The notes beneath the pieces were generated by a model. That model ran no database searches. It was given only the letters and a program-made list of their open reading frames with translations, and had not been told where the DNA came from. This document shows, piece by piece, positions 1 through 10,172 of a stretch of DNA of 64,000 nucleotides; position 1 is the stretch's first letter; each line of letters begins with the position of its first letter. Location of the stretch: the NCBI GenBank assembly GCA_000827205.1, contig KN832571.1, positions 124,001 through 188,000 on the forward strand, read 5' to 3'. Both the position numbers and the translations under genes were made by a program. The stretch is from Plicaturopsis crispa FD-325 SS-3 (taxonomy: Eukaryota > Basidiomycota > Agaricomycetes > Amylocorticiales > Amylocorticiaceae).

Positions 1-123
1 TTTTCTACCTGGGTGGTGGAAGCTTCGATCTCGGTTTGGGCGTGCGGTGTGGCTGCCTGCGTGTGCATCTGCGACTGCCTGTGCGGTTCGCGGGGACGAA
101 TGTTTACGGCCGTGTAGACAGAT

Positions 124-174
124 GCGTTTGTGATCGCGAGGAAGAGTGCGTCTGCGATCGCGAGAACGAGTGCG
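124..174. repeat. Two imperfect 27-nt repeats, 24-nt period
   Basis: Two copies start at about 124 and 148, overlap by three bases and share the core GATCGCGAG followed by a GAGTGCG end; a third, more degenerate copy may follow. The surrounding 500 bases are GC-rich and open in several frames on both strands, so openness is no evidence for a gene. I see no convincing coding or RNA feature in 1-508. Confidence 0.5.
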
Positions 175-508
175 TTCGCGGTCGTGGATACCGATCTGTC
201 GGCGTGTACTGCGCGTCGTTTGGCTGCTGTCGTTGGGACTTGTGCGTCTGCGAGCATCGGCGCCCTGGGTGTCTACGAGCGTCGGCGTGTCGGGTCTGCG
301 CACACTGCGTGGCCGAGTCGCTGCACGCATTGGCGCGTTGCGGAAACGCGCACGCGGGGCCGTCATGCGCTGGGCGTGTCCCCCGCCGAGCCGTCATGCG
401 CTGGGTGTCCAGTCTTGTGCTAGGCTATGCGACCGGTTTTGCGCTGCGCGTTCCGGATGACAGCGGACTGCATTGCGTGCTGTTGACGTTGCCGGCTGCT
501 CGTGAACG

Positions 509-1111
509 ATGACCGACTCTTCGAGTCCGTCGCGCACGCCGACGCGGACTTTTTTGGTGGATACAAAGGCTCGATTTGCGCACTTCGGGCGTCCTTTTGT
601 GCAGATCGATTATTTTACGCACCCGGGAGGAAGAATGATTTATTATCATTATCCTGGCATGGTCTGTGTATGCTTTATTGACCGTCCGTCGTCCCCACGT
701 CGTGTCGGTCGGCATCGCACGATGAGCTTCATTCCTCTCCCCCTCTCTCTTACTTACCAACCCAACAGCCCCTACCTCGAACGCTACCGCGCATGCACGA
801 GCGCGGAGGACGTCGCAGAGGCAGAAAAGGAGATCGTGGCGGGGCTGGAGGCGGAGTGGCATCGTGCGCGGGGCTCCACAAAATCGGCTAAGGGCTCAAA
901 GGGTGGAAAAGGTGTCACTGAGGACGGGGCTGGGGAGGAAGAAGAGGAGGAGGAAGGCGAGGAGTGGCTAGAGCGGAACCCGAACCACGTACACGATGAG
1001 GAGGAGGAAGAGGAGGAGGACGGGTGGAGCGGGGACGAGGACCTGCTCGTGCCGAACCCGAACCATGTGCGTGTGCCGGAGAGTGATAGTGAGAGTGAGG
1101 AGGAGGAGTAG
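509..1111 (+). CDS. Hypothetical protein with acidic C-terminal tail
   Basis: A 200-residue reading frame that I cannot assign to a family. Residues about 1-50 contain Ser/Thr/Arg followed by an aromatic patch (IYYHYPG). Residues about 95-125 look helical and charged, and the last 75 residues are dominated by Glu/Asp runs interrupted twice by an NPNHV motif. A small intron inside the frame (donor near 666, acceptor near 768) is conceivable but does not close in frame with the obvious splice sites, so the uninterrupted ORF is given. The gene could also be the 3' part of a longer gene entering from the left. The acidic tail is like that of many nuclear or ribosome-assembly proteins, but nothing more specific can be said. 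Confidence 0.35.
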   Translation: MTDSSSPSRTPTRTFLVDTKARFAHFGRPFVQIDYFTHPGGRMIYYHYPGMVCVCFIDRPSSPRRVGRHRTMSFIPLPLSLTYQPNSPYLERYRACTSAEDVAEAEKEIVAGLEAEWHRARGSTKSAKGSKGGKGVTEDGAGEEEEEEEGEEWLERNPNHVHDEEEEEEEDGWSGDEDLLVPNPNHVRVPESDSESEEEE

Positions 1112-1725
1112 GAGTAGTAGGAGAGCGAGAGTGAGGGGGAAGAGGGCTCAAGACGAACGGGCTAGATACAAGAGCAGCATGAGGTGGAAATGTATACTGT
1201 AGATGTACCGACTACGACGAAAATATGGCCTTTGCTCTTCGCCTCTTGCCTGCGTCGCGATGTCCTTCCTCTCCTTGCCTGGAACGCGTCCTTTCCATTC
1301 CCTTCCCTGCTCGAAGCCAGTCGCGCCCACAGAATGGAGGAACGAGTGTTGGTGTCTGTCTACTAGGAGAGACTAGTCGCGCCCGGCCCACGTGGCTTCG
1401 AGCCGCGGACGGAGCCTTTCGCCGCACCGCCACCAAGTTCGTTCATGTTCAACGACGTTCTTTCACAAACCGCACACTGTCCACGTACTGCCCTAAAAAG
1501 AGCAGAAGAACGGGCCGCACAACCTATCAGACCCTGCATTGTCATCGATAGACTGCGCATAAGGTACGAGAAGCTGCCATCTCGACAGATTACTGTTCCT
1601 TATTGCCTTTTCCTGCCGTGCTAACAGGTGCCAAAGTTGAGGGACCATTGTTCGCCATTGTGCAAGTACCGTCCCTGCTCATCAGCAGGTCACCTTCCTA
1701 TTTTGCACGCTGCCACAGCGTGTCG

Positions 1726-1740
1726 CGTTTTAAATATAAT
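1726..1740 (+). promoter_or_regulatory. AT-rich candidate core promoter of the FunK1 gene
   Basis: A TTTTAAATATAAT stretch lies about 80 bases upstream of the ATG at 1817, followed by a pyrimidine-rich tract (CCTTCCTCTCTC...). This is the usual layout of a fungal core promoter with a CT-rich start region. The rest of 1112-1816 shows no gene. Confidence 0.35.
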
Positions 1741-1816
1741 CGTGAGCTACTTTCCTTCCTCTCTCTATCTCCCCCCCCTCGCTGTTCCCCCGTATCCGCA
1801 TCTCATTCCAATTGCA

Positions 1817-4395
1817 ATGGCATCATCTTCTGACCCTCTCTCAAATGCTCTACCTATCCCACCTCCTCTTCCTGGCTCACCTCCTCGCGCTTCTAGGTCT
1901 CACGTCCATTCGTCCACACCCGTCATCCCTCGCGTATCTCGTACGAGCGAATACCGTTCCGGCAACCTCGACGAAAAACGAACGATTGTCATGGAGGACC
2001 TGGGCGCCATTCCTCTCCTTTCATGGGACGACTTCCAGCACTACCTGCCGCCCGCGTGTGTCGATGCGCACGCCGTCAGGGCGAGCCTGCAGGCCTCGGG
2101 GGTTATCTGCGACAATCGATGGGCGGTGTTCCCCAAAACACCAGCTGAGCTCCCAGAGCACGAGGACAAAGTCTTCAGCCGGATGCACGAGATATTCGAC
2201 GCGATCGTCGAGGAGTGTGAGAAGCGCCTACCGGGGCGCGCACAGACGCTCAGCATGGCGAATAACCCGCAGCAGGCGCCGCAATACAACGAACGTACGA
2301 ACGCTTCGCGCCCCGATGGCGCCCTTCGCCTCCTCACCGGTTTATACGAGTGGGTGGGTATAGGTGTCTCGAAAGAGTTCAAGAAGAATGTTCGAGACGA
2401 ATATGACGTATGTGCCGGTCCCCGCCTCGCGTCTGTTTCGTGGCTCACTGGCGCTTTTACAGAACATGCGCAAGATTATATGGAGCCTGCATCACACAAT
2501 GCGGGACGATCCCTGCCGCCGTTTCACCTTCGGTATCACGATCGAGAATGACCGGATGCGCGTCTGGTTTTGCAATCGATCACTGCTCTTCGTCTGCGAC
2601 GAATTCGATTTTATTACGGTCCGTTACCTTTATGCTACATATTCAGATTGTCCATCAACTGATCGTATGCGCTCTAGGATGTCGAGAAACTCATCCGCAT
2701 ATATTCGTCTTTCGCGTTCGCCTCACCGGCCGAGCTAGGATGGGATCCCACTATCCGTGTCGTGCCGAATAGCAAGCCCCCGGTATACGAGATCGACGTC
2801 TATGCCGAGGGCGAGGACAAACCGGTTACCTACTACTCTGCGACGATCATCTGGGACTACGGCGCCGAAGACATGCTCGGCCGGGCTACGCGGGTCTTCG
2901 AGGCCACGGACCCGGCCACCGACAAGCGCGTCGCCATCAAAGACATCTGGCGCGACTACAACCGCGAGACTGAGGGCGCTGTCGCGGAGATGGTCTTCCG
3001 CAAGCTGGACGATCGCGGCGGCAACTTCGCGAAGTACAAGCAGTACTTCATGGACGTCCGACGGCACGGCGACGTCAGGGTGCATGGCAAGATTGACCAC
3101 ACGCTCGACCTCATAATGCGCGGCCGGAATCTACCCCTTGGTCCTCGCCACTTTGTTCTCCGGCGGCACCTCACGTCCAAGGACGAAGCAAACGGCGATC
3201 ACCCGATTGTCACTGGCATTCGCAGGGACGGCATCCATGCGCGGGTGGCCCATGATCAGAACGCGGAGGCCTACATCCGACATCGCATACACTACCGGAT
3301 AGTCTTTGCTGATGTCGGGACGCCCGTCCACCAACTGCCTTTGTTCAAAGAAAGATGCCAGACGATAATCGGATCGCTCAAAGGTATGTCTCCGCATCTT
3401 GCTTCGTTGCCAAGGAACATACTAATTTACGATCGTCGAACTGCAGGTCACCGCGCGTTGTATATGATCGGGTACATGCACCGCGATATCAGCGTCGGCA
3501 ATATCATGTGTGTCAGAACCTCTGACGGGAAAGTAGTCGGAAAGCTCAGCGACCTCGAATATATCATGGCGATTGATTCAGATGACAAGGCGCGCGGTGT
3601 ACGCACGGTACGTACTCACGTGTGATATCCTCTGACGTCCATCGTAGCTGACCGGTGACCATTGCTCAGGGAACTCTGGACTTCATGTCAGTCGAGGTCG
3701 ACGCGATGACGTATTGGTTCCAACTAGGTCCCAGCGAGGACGACGAGTATAGCGAACCTGAAGAGCTGCCCTCGCCAGATGTGGTTGCTGCCAGCGCGGT
3801 AGTAGCGGCCGATCCGAAGAAATTGGCCCGTGGTGAAAAACTGGCTTTCCGCCACAATCCCCTGCACGACATCGAGTCGTATTGGTGGGTCATGGCGTGG
3901 ACCGTGTACACCCACGCACCTACGCACCTGTTGACGACACCAACCGCCCCCGACTCACCTGTGCCATCCGCGGGATCGTGGAGTCTAAACAAGCAGGTCC
4001 AGTTCGCGCGTCAATTGTTCTCCGGCCAACCCCGCAACTCGGACCGCCTCAAAGTCCTCTCCGTGAGCGGAAGCCTGAACCCCGACGTCCTCCCTATCGA
4101 CTTCCAGCCCTTCTTTGAACCGCTGTCGGAGGCGCGCGAAAAGCTTGTCAAAGCGTATAAAAACGCGGAGCGCTCTGCGACGACGATCAACCCCAAGGCC
4201 TTCTCCAACATTCACCAGCGTTTCATCGCCTGTTTTGAGACGATAGAGATGAACGCGCCAGATGATATGGAGGTGATGTGCCTGTTGGATCTCGTTCTAC
4301 AGGAGGAGGCCGAGGTCGAGAGTAACCGGAAGCGAAAGTCTCAGGCAAAGACTGGCGAGCAACTTTCATTTAGCAAACGGGCCCGCAGCAAATGA
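1817..4395 (+). CDS. Fungal-type protein kinase, FunK1 family
   Basis: Five exons (1817-2407, 2463-2618, 2678-3383, 3447-3607, 3670-4395) join into one frame of 779 residues. FunK1 proteins are kinase-like proteins greatly expanded in mushroom-forming fungi, and their substrates are unknown. Exon 2 carries the family block with RRFTFGIT and FDFIT. Exon 3 has a glycine-loop region (MLGRATRVFEA) and the VAIKD lysine. Exon 4 has the catalytic loop HRDISVGN, then SDLEYIM in place of the classical DFG. Exon 5 opens with GTLDFMSVEV and contains HDIESYWWVMAW, both family hallmarks. The start at 1817 gives a Ser/Pro-rich N terminus and follows a CT-rich leader; an in-frame upstream extension lacks these features. 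The tail is basic (SNRKRKSQ, SKRARSK), suggesting nuclear entry. Kinase activity is inferred only from retained K, D and N residues. Confidence 0.9.
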
Positions 4396-5512
4396 TTTGC
4401 AGTGCGTTGTTTTTTTTTCGGCTAGATCACACGCGACTGTCTAACCGACTGCGTGCATCCAGTATTCCTTCACCGCCTCTTCAGCGCATATGCTTCGAAC
4501 CATGGAATTCACCTACGTCTACCTATCATCTCACATCACGGACCATCTCGCTTTTTCGGTTTCTTTGCACGATCTACGCGCCCTAACGATACTCATGCGC
4601 TACATGTACCTGCTCTGAGAAATATGCATTTTGCCGTCTACTAATATATATCTTGTATCATCTTCTCTTTTCGACGCCATACTACTTGCGGGTCGAGACT
4701 ATCAACAAGTGGAGTACGAATCTAACAAGGTACTGGACCAGTGACTCTGCCAGTAAGAGATGACTTAGGTATAACCATGACTTGCCCTGGACGTCGACGG
4801 CACTAGAAGGCAAACCGCATTGTATGTAGCTAAATCGCACATCGAGGGTACATATCAGCCATCTACAGCAAAAAGAGAGTAAAGGAATCGCTCACCTTGA
4901 CGTCCGTTCAAGTAGCCCCGATCACAATGTAGGGCTGCACAAGCCATGATAATTCAAGTTTCGCAACTATTATCTCGCCCGCCTTGACATTGCTTCCTTT
5001 CGTATGCTTAGAGCAGCTTGATGCGTGTCGGCCAGAGTATCTCGGGCTGGTCTAGCCAAGTCTATGTAGTACCGGAACATGCGCGGTTTCGAGTGGTGGA
5101 CCGTAAGCCCCAACGGCACCAGCTCCCCGGCTGATTATCATAGGGCACGTCCAGGACACTCGAAGACCATGATGCATTTTGTTTGAAGGGGCTGCGAGCG
5201 CGGGCGGAAATAGAATTTGCGTAGGGCTATTAGGTTTCCTTCTAGACTGGTGATTCAGTCCCAAAACATACGGGGGAATATTGGGCGCTTGCCAAGTAAC
5301 GTCGCCGCAGTCATGTTCAACTTCAATATTCGTCCATTGTGTATGCGCACCCAGTCTAATTAAATGCCAGCGTTCGCAGTCGTGAAATATGAACAACGAT
5401 GACTGATGGAAAAAACAGAGTGAGTACAAGTTCTAACATGACAGACTCGTAGGTCGTTACAAGGTCCAACTTCAAGACACAATATCCTCTCCGAAACCCC
5501 TCACTGCGTGCA
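4396..5512. other. Intergenic, no gene seen
   Basis: The 1.1 kb between the stop of the FunK1 gene and the stop of the oppositely oriented LIM gene. Base composition is more AT-rich than in the flanking genes and only short frames occur. It presumably holds the two 3' ends. No RNA gene or repeat was recognised. Confidence 0.6.
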
Positions 5513-8500
5513 TTAAACCTCGTTGCGCAAAATGATGCTGAAGCAGGACTCGCAGAACGGCTTATCCCCACGCTGAAAGAACGACGGGTCCTCAAACGGC
5601 TTCTCACAACCCTACAACAAAGGAACACGCGTCAGCACATCATTCTTGGAGGACAGACCGAGATGACGAGATCGACTCACAGCACACACAAAGCACGCCC
5701 AGCACCACTTCCCCCCGAGCGCCTCCACCGCACGGTCCCCCTCGCGGATGCTCTTCTGGCACCGCTTGCACTTCGGCATGCGTAGCCGCACGTGGCACGC
5801 CTCGCAGTACGGGTGCCCGCGGTACACCGTGAAGCCCACGTCGTCGTCCGCAAAAGACCCGTCGCCGCTCACCGTCAGGTTCTCTTTCCCGTTGACCTTG
5901 GATGGCGACGATGGCGCGAGGAACGGGTCACCGCACTCCGCGCAGAAGAAGTGCTGCTCGTGGTACGTCCGCTTCCCGAGCGCGGGGTCGTCCAGCGTGA
6001 TGAACCGCTCGTCGATGATCGCCGTCTCGCAGGAGTAGCACCGCGGTGCAAAGTTCTATGCGTGGATGCATGTCAGCACCGGTTCAGTAAGGTGAGAGAT
6101 ATGTGGATCGTGGGTTCGCTCCGTGAAAGAAATGGCAGCCCGGGGAAACGAGCAGTAGCAGATACAAATACGCACCTCATGATAATCCAGATGGCAGTAC
6201 GCACGCCCCTCCCACTCGTAGCTGCTCACGTGCTCGAGCAGCTCCCCGCACGCCGTGCAGCGGAAGCACTCCGGGTGCCACCGCGCACCCATCGCATTCA
6301 CGATACGCCCGATGATCGCGCCGCCACAGCCGCCGCACACTAGGCCCCCGCTGTGGTGCACCGGCGGCAGTGCAGGGAGCGTGCGGCCGGATGGCGTTGC
6401 TTGTGTGCGGCCAGACGGTGCTGCGTGCGAGTGGCCGCGGCCCGACGCCTGCGTGGAGTCGTTGGGGCCCGAGACGTTGATATTTGGTGGGCTAGGAGGG
6501 CCAGATACGTTAATGCTCGGGGGACCAGAAACGCTGATGCTCGGGGGACCAGAGACATTGATACTGGGTGCACTCGAGACATTGATACTCGGCGGCGCAT
6601 GCACACTGACGCTCGGCGGGCCCTGCACGCTGATTTCGGGCACCTTCGCATCACTATCGTGCAGTTCGTCCTGCTGCTGCGGCGCGAACGCGATCGTCTG
6701 GGCCCGTCCGCCCACCGGCGCGGGCGACTCTATTTTCACAGCCGGCGCGGACGACGTGCCTCGGTGCGGGCCTGTCCGCGGGGGCAGCGGCGGTGCCGGC
6801 CGCGTCGGCGAGCCCATCTGCGCGGAGGGCTTGTGGCCGTACATCTTGGTAGGCGAGTCGCGCCCATAGGACTTCGTCGGCGAGTCGCGCCCATAGGATT
6901 TCGTCGGCGAGTCCCGGCCTCCGCCAAAGACGGACTTCGTAGGCGAGCCGGGCGTCGGGCTCCACTTGCGGTTCGCGGTGCTGCGCGGGTGCAGCGGCGG
7001 CGGCTCGCGCTTCGGGGACCTCGGCGCCTCGTCGAGGGGCCGCCCGTACGCGTCGTGCTGCGAGAACTGGGAGTACCGGTCGGGCGAGAGCTGCCGCGCG
7101 GGCACCTGGTTGCCGTAGCGGTCGGGGGAGATCTGGCGCGGCGGGAGGCGCGGGGACGCCTGGGCAGGCGGTTGGGGGAAGGTGGAGGAGGTGGGCGGCG
7201 AGAAAGGGCGGGTGTGGATATGCGGGAGCGCGCGCGACTCGCTTTGTTTCCACGTATCCTGCCTCTCCTCCCTTGGCTGGCTAAACGCACTCCCGCTTGG
7301 CGACGCTCGGCCGCGCTCCTCGAACGGCCGCGCACGCTCCTCGAACGGCCGCGCACGCTCATCAAACGGCCGCGCACGCTCCTCGAACGGCCGCGCACGC
7401 TCACCAAACGCACTCCGCGCGGCAGCATCAAACACGCTCTTCGACGTCTCCGAGAACGCAGACACAGACGACGCCGCAGGCGACGGCGTGCGGCGCAGCG
7501 ACACGGGCGGCTCGTCGTCCAAATCCGGCGCGTGGCGATGGTGGCTGTATCCATTCCCGCTCTGGCTGTAGCCATTCCCGCCCTGGCTGGCCATGGGAGG
7601 CCGTGGCAGCTCGCCCTCACGCGACTGCGAGCGCTGTGCAAGGATATGCGGCGGCCCGCGCGGGCCCGTGCCGACGTTCTTCGCAGGCGCACCGGGCGGC
7701 TTCGGCAGAGGCGGGTTCGCACTAAAACCCGAGGCCGATGGTGCAGCATACTCCACCGGAGACGCGAACTGGCCGTTGGGGAAATGCGACGTAAACGGCG
7801 ACGCCTTTGCTTCAGAGGTAGACGTCGCTTCAGAGGTAGAAGTCGCTTCAGAGGTAGAGGCAGAAGAGAACGAGGACACCGGACGCGCGCGCGGGAGATC
7901 CCGTATCCCATACTGCGGGCTCGGCGGCTCGAGCTCGCTGTCCGTATCGGTATCGGACACGCTGGGTGTCTCCTCCGTATACTGCCCCTCGTCGGACTCC
8001 TCGGGCTCCGAATCGGAGGCACCGTACTGCGAGCGAGTACGCTGGTGTCCGCTGGCGCTGAATGCGGAAGACGAGCCTTGCTGGAAAGACGTCCCTGGGC
8101 GGGAGAATACGGGGATGGGGATGTCGGGCGTCACGGGATGCCGGATACGCGTCGAGAATCCGCTGGACGTCGTGTTCTGCGCTTGTTCTGGCGCGCGTTG
8201 AGTCGCCTGCCCAGTGCGTGCAGCCGCAGACGCGCCTTTCCCTGACTTCTGGGGGCTCGGTGCGGATCCACCTTTTGCAGTACGCGCTTTATTTTTGTCT
8301 TTGTCCGTGCGGTGTGCAGCGGGCGGGCGGGCGAATGCTGCTTGGGCTGCGCTCGCTGCGGGCGGGCGTGCATTCGATGTAGGTGCGGGTTGCTGTGCGC
8401 GAGACTGGGTAGACGCAGGGAGCGGGGCGCGTCCAGGGACAGACTGTGGAGGGGCTACCCAACCTCGTCAACAAAAGTAATACAACATGTCAAGTTTATA

Positions 8501-9810
8501 AGAGACGTACCTGCGGAGTTTCCAGGCGTCGTCGTAGCCCGCTGCATCGCCGCCGTAGCAGCTGCACCCGTATATCTACTGTTTGTCTCCGTCGTCGCGC
8601 GCTGCATAGTACCAAGCTGTATACCCGAAGAAGGCGCCTGTATACCCGAAGCAGGAGCAGGTAAAGGACGGCCATTCTGCCCCCCTTGCTCCTGAGCTGG
8701 TGGTTGTTGCTGCTGCTGTGCCTGCGTGCGTTTCCACAGCGGCACGAACTTCCCGCTCTCTGACGCCGGGGACGCGGAGAATACGTCGGGGAGCTTCGCG
8801 GGCCGCGACTGTGCGGGCGGGGGGAAGGAGGTGGTGGGTGCGGGGAAGGAAGAGGTGGGCGCTGGGAAGGACGATTTCGGCGGAGAGGACGAGAACGACG
8901 ACTTGGGCGGGGAGGATGAAAATGCCGACTTGGGCGGCGAAGCTGAAGGCTGGTATGTCAATTTAGGCGGTGAAGGGAAGGACGATTTCGGCGGGGAGGG
9001 TGGGCCGGGGAGACCATGTGCAGGAGGAGGGTTGGGTGAATGGCCGACACTACTGGAAGGGGGTGTGGAGATATCGAGGGAGTAGTGCTTCGTGGAGCGC
9101 GGGATCGCTTGCGATGGGGGGAAGATGGGCGGTCCCAGTCCTGGCGCGGGCGTGGGGCTGGGTAGAGGACGCCCCGAAGGAGACGTCGTTGTACGCGAAA
9201 GCGGCGGGGCTTTGCACCACGATCAATATTATACATACCCATAGTGGAAACGAATGGACGCACCGTTCACACTAGCAGGCGGCGTATACTGCCCATTCCC
9301 ATTCCCATTCGCACCCGCGTATCCATTCAGCGTATACGCGCGCGCAGGCGGGGGCATCGACTCTGCGCGTGCATTTGCAGGACGCGGCCCGGGTGCGGGG
9401 GTGGGCACGGGCAGCGGACGCGAATGCGGCGACTGTGCATTAGAGGGCGACACCGGCTGAGAAGGCTGGGAAAGCGAGTGCGAGTGTTGGAAACGCGTAG
9501 TGGGAGATGCATAGTACGGTTGCTGCTGCTGAGGTTGTGGTGGTGGCTGATTATGGTGATATTGCGGTTGAGGTTGCTGTGATTGCTGCGATTGTTGCTG
9601 ATATCCAGGCTGCTGTTGGTACTGATACGGCGCGTACTGCTGCTGCGGAGGATACTGCTGCTGCGGGGGTTGGTGCTGGAAGATCTGCCCAGGACTCGCG
9701 TACGGTTGATTCGCGTACGGCTGCTGTGGCGGTTGCTGCTGGTAATTAGCATATGGTTGTTGTTGTTGCGGGGGATAGGGCGCTTGGTAGGAGTAGGGCC
9801 GCTGCGCCAT
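5513..9810 (-). CDS. Paxillin-like protein with three C-terminal LIM domains
   Basis: Five exons (9810-9264, 9209-8511, 8454-6176, 6055-5681, 5611-5513) give 1332 residues. The N-terminal 190 residues are Gln/Pro/Tyr-rich and the next 900 are disordered and Ser/Pro-rich. They contain short tandem repeats: five RPFEERA-type heptads, three GRDSPTK repeats, a run of PSINVSGP repeats and PPKSSFSS repeats. Three zinc-binding LIM domains close the protein. LIM1 starts CGGCGGAII with WHPECFRC. LIM2 starts CYSCETAI and is widened by a linker of about 25 residues before its second finger. LIM3 starts CKRCQKSI and ends CESCFSIIL. The architecture matches fungal Pxl1/paxillin-like scaffolds, which act at cell tips and the division site with Rho GTPases and actin. 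LIM identity is certain; the Pxl1 equivalence is inferred from layout. Confidence 0.88.
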
Positions 9811-10172
9811 CTACGTATACGGATCCGATTCGATGTGCACAGGGAGCTCGAGGACAGCCAGATAAAATGCCGCAGTAGATGTGTTTTGAGATCCAGAAGA
9901 GCAACCGTGGATCCGGACGCGTCTGCTTCGGTGGCGTCGGTCTGCACGCGACCAAACTCGCAGTGTAAGTTATAACAGAAAAGCAGAAAGTAATGGGATA
10001 GGCTGTTAGCGATACAATGAACGGCAAATAGGGTATACAGTAGTACATGATTACACTACTAGGGCTATAAGGTGTGATCATGAAATAACAAATCTAAAAA
10101 AACATACATCTCCTTACATCTCCTTACATCCAGACCCAAAATCCAAAAATCCAAGGCCTCTAGAGTCACGGT

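Noticed and set aside
36-512. Long open frames on both strands of the first 500 bases
   Set aside because: The region is GC-rich with a 24-nt period repeat and is open in several frames at once. None has recognisable motifs or a sensible splice pattern.
6353-8245. A 630-residue open frame on the + strand opposite the LIM gene
   Set aside because: It is an Arg-rich shadow of the GC-rich coding strand. The minus strand encodes clear LIM domains and in-frame repeats.
9210-9238. A 29-nt intron in the LIM gene with donor GTATGT at 9238
   Set aside because: Too short for this genome and out of frame. The donor GTGCGT at 9263 gives a 54-nt intron and closes the frame.
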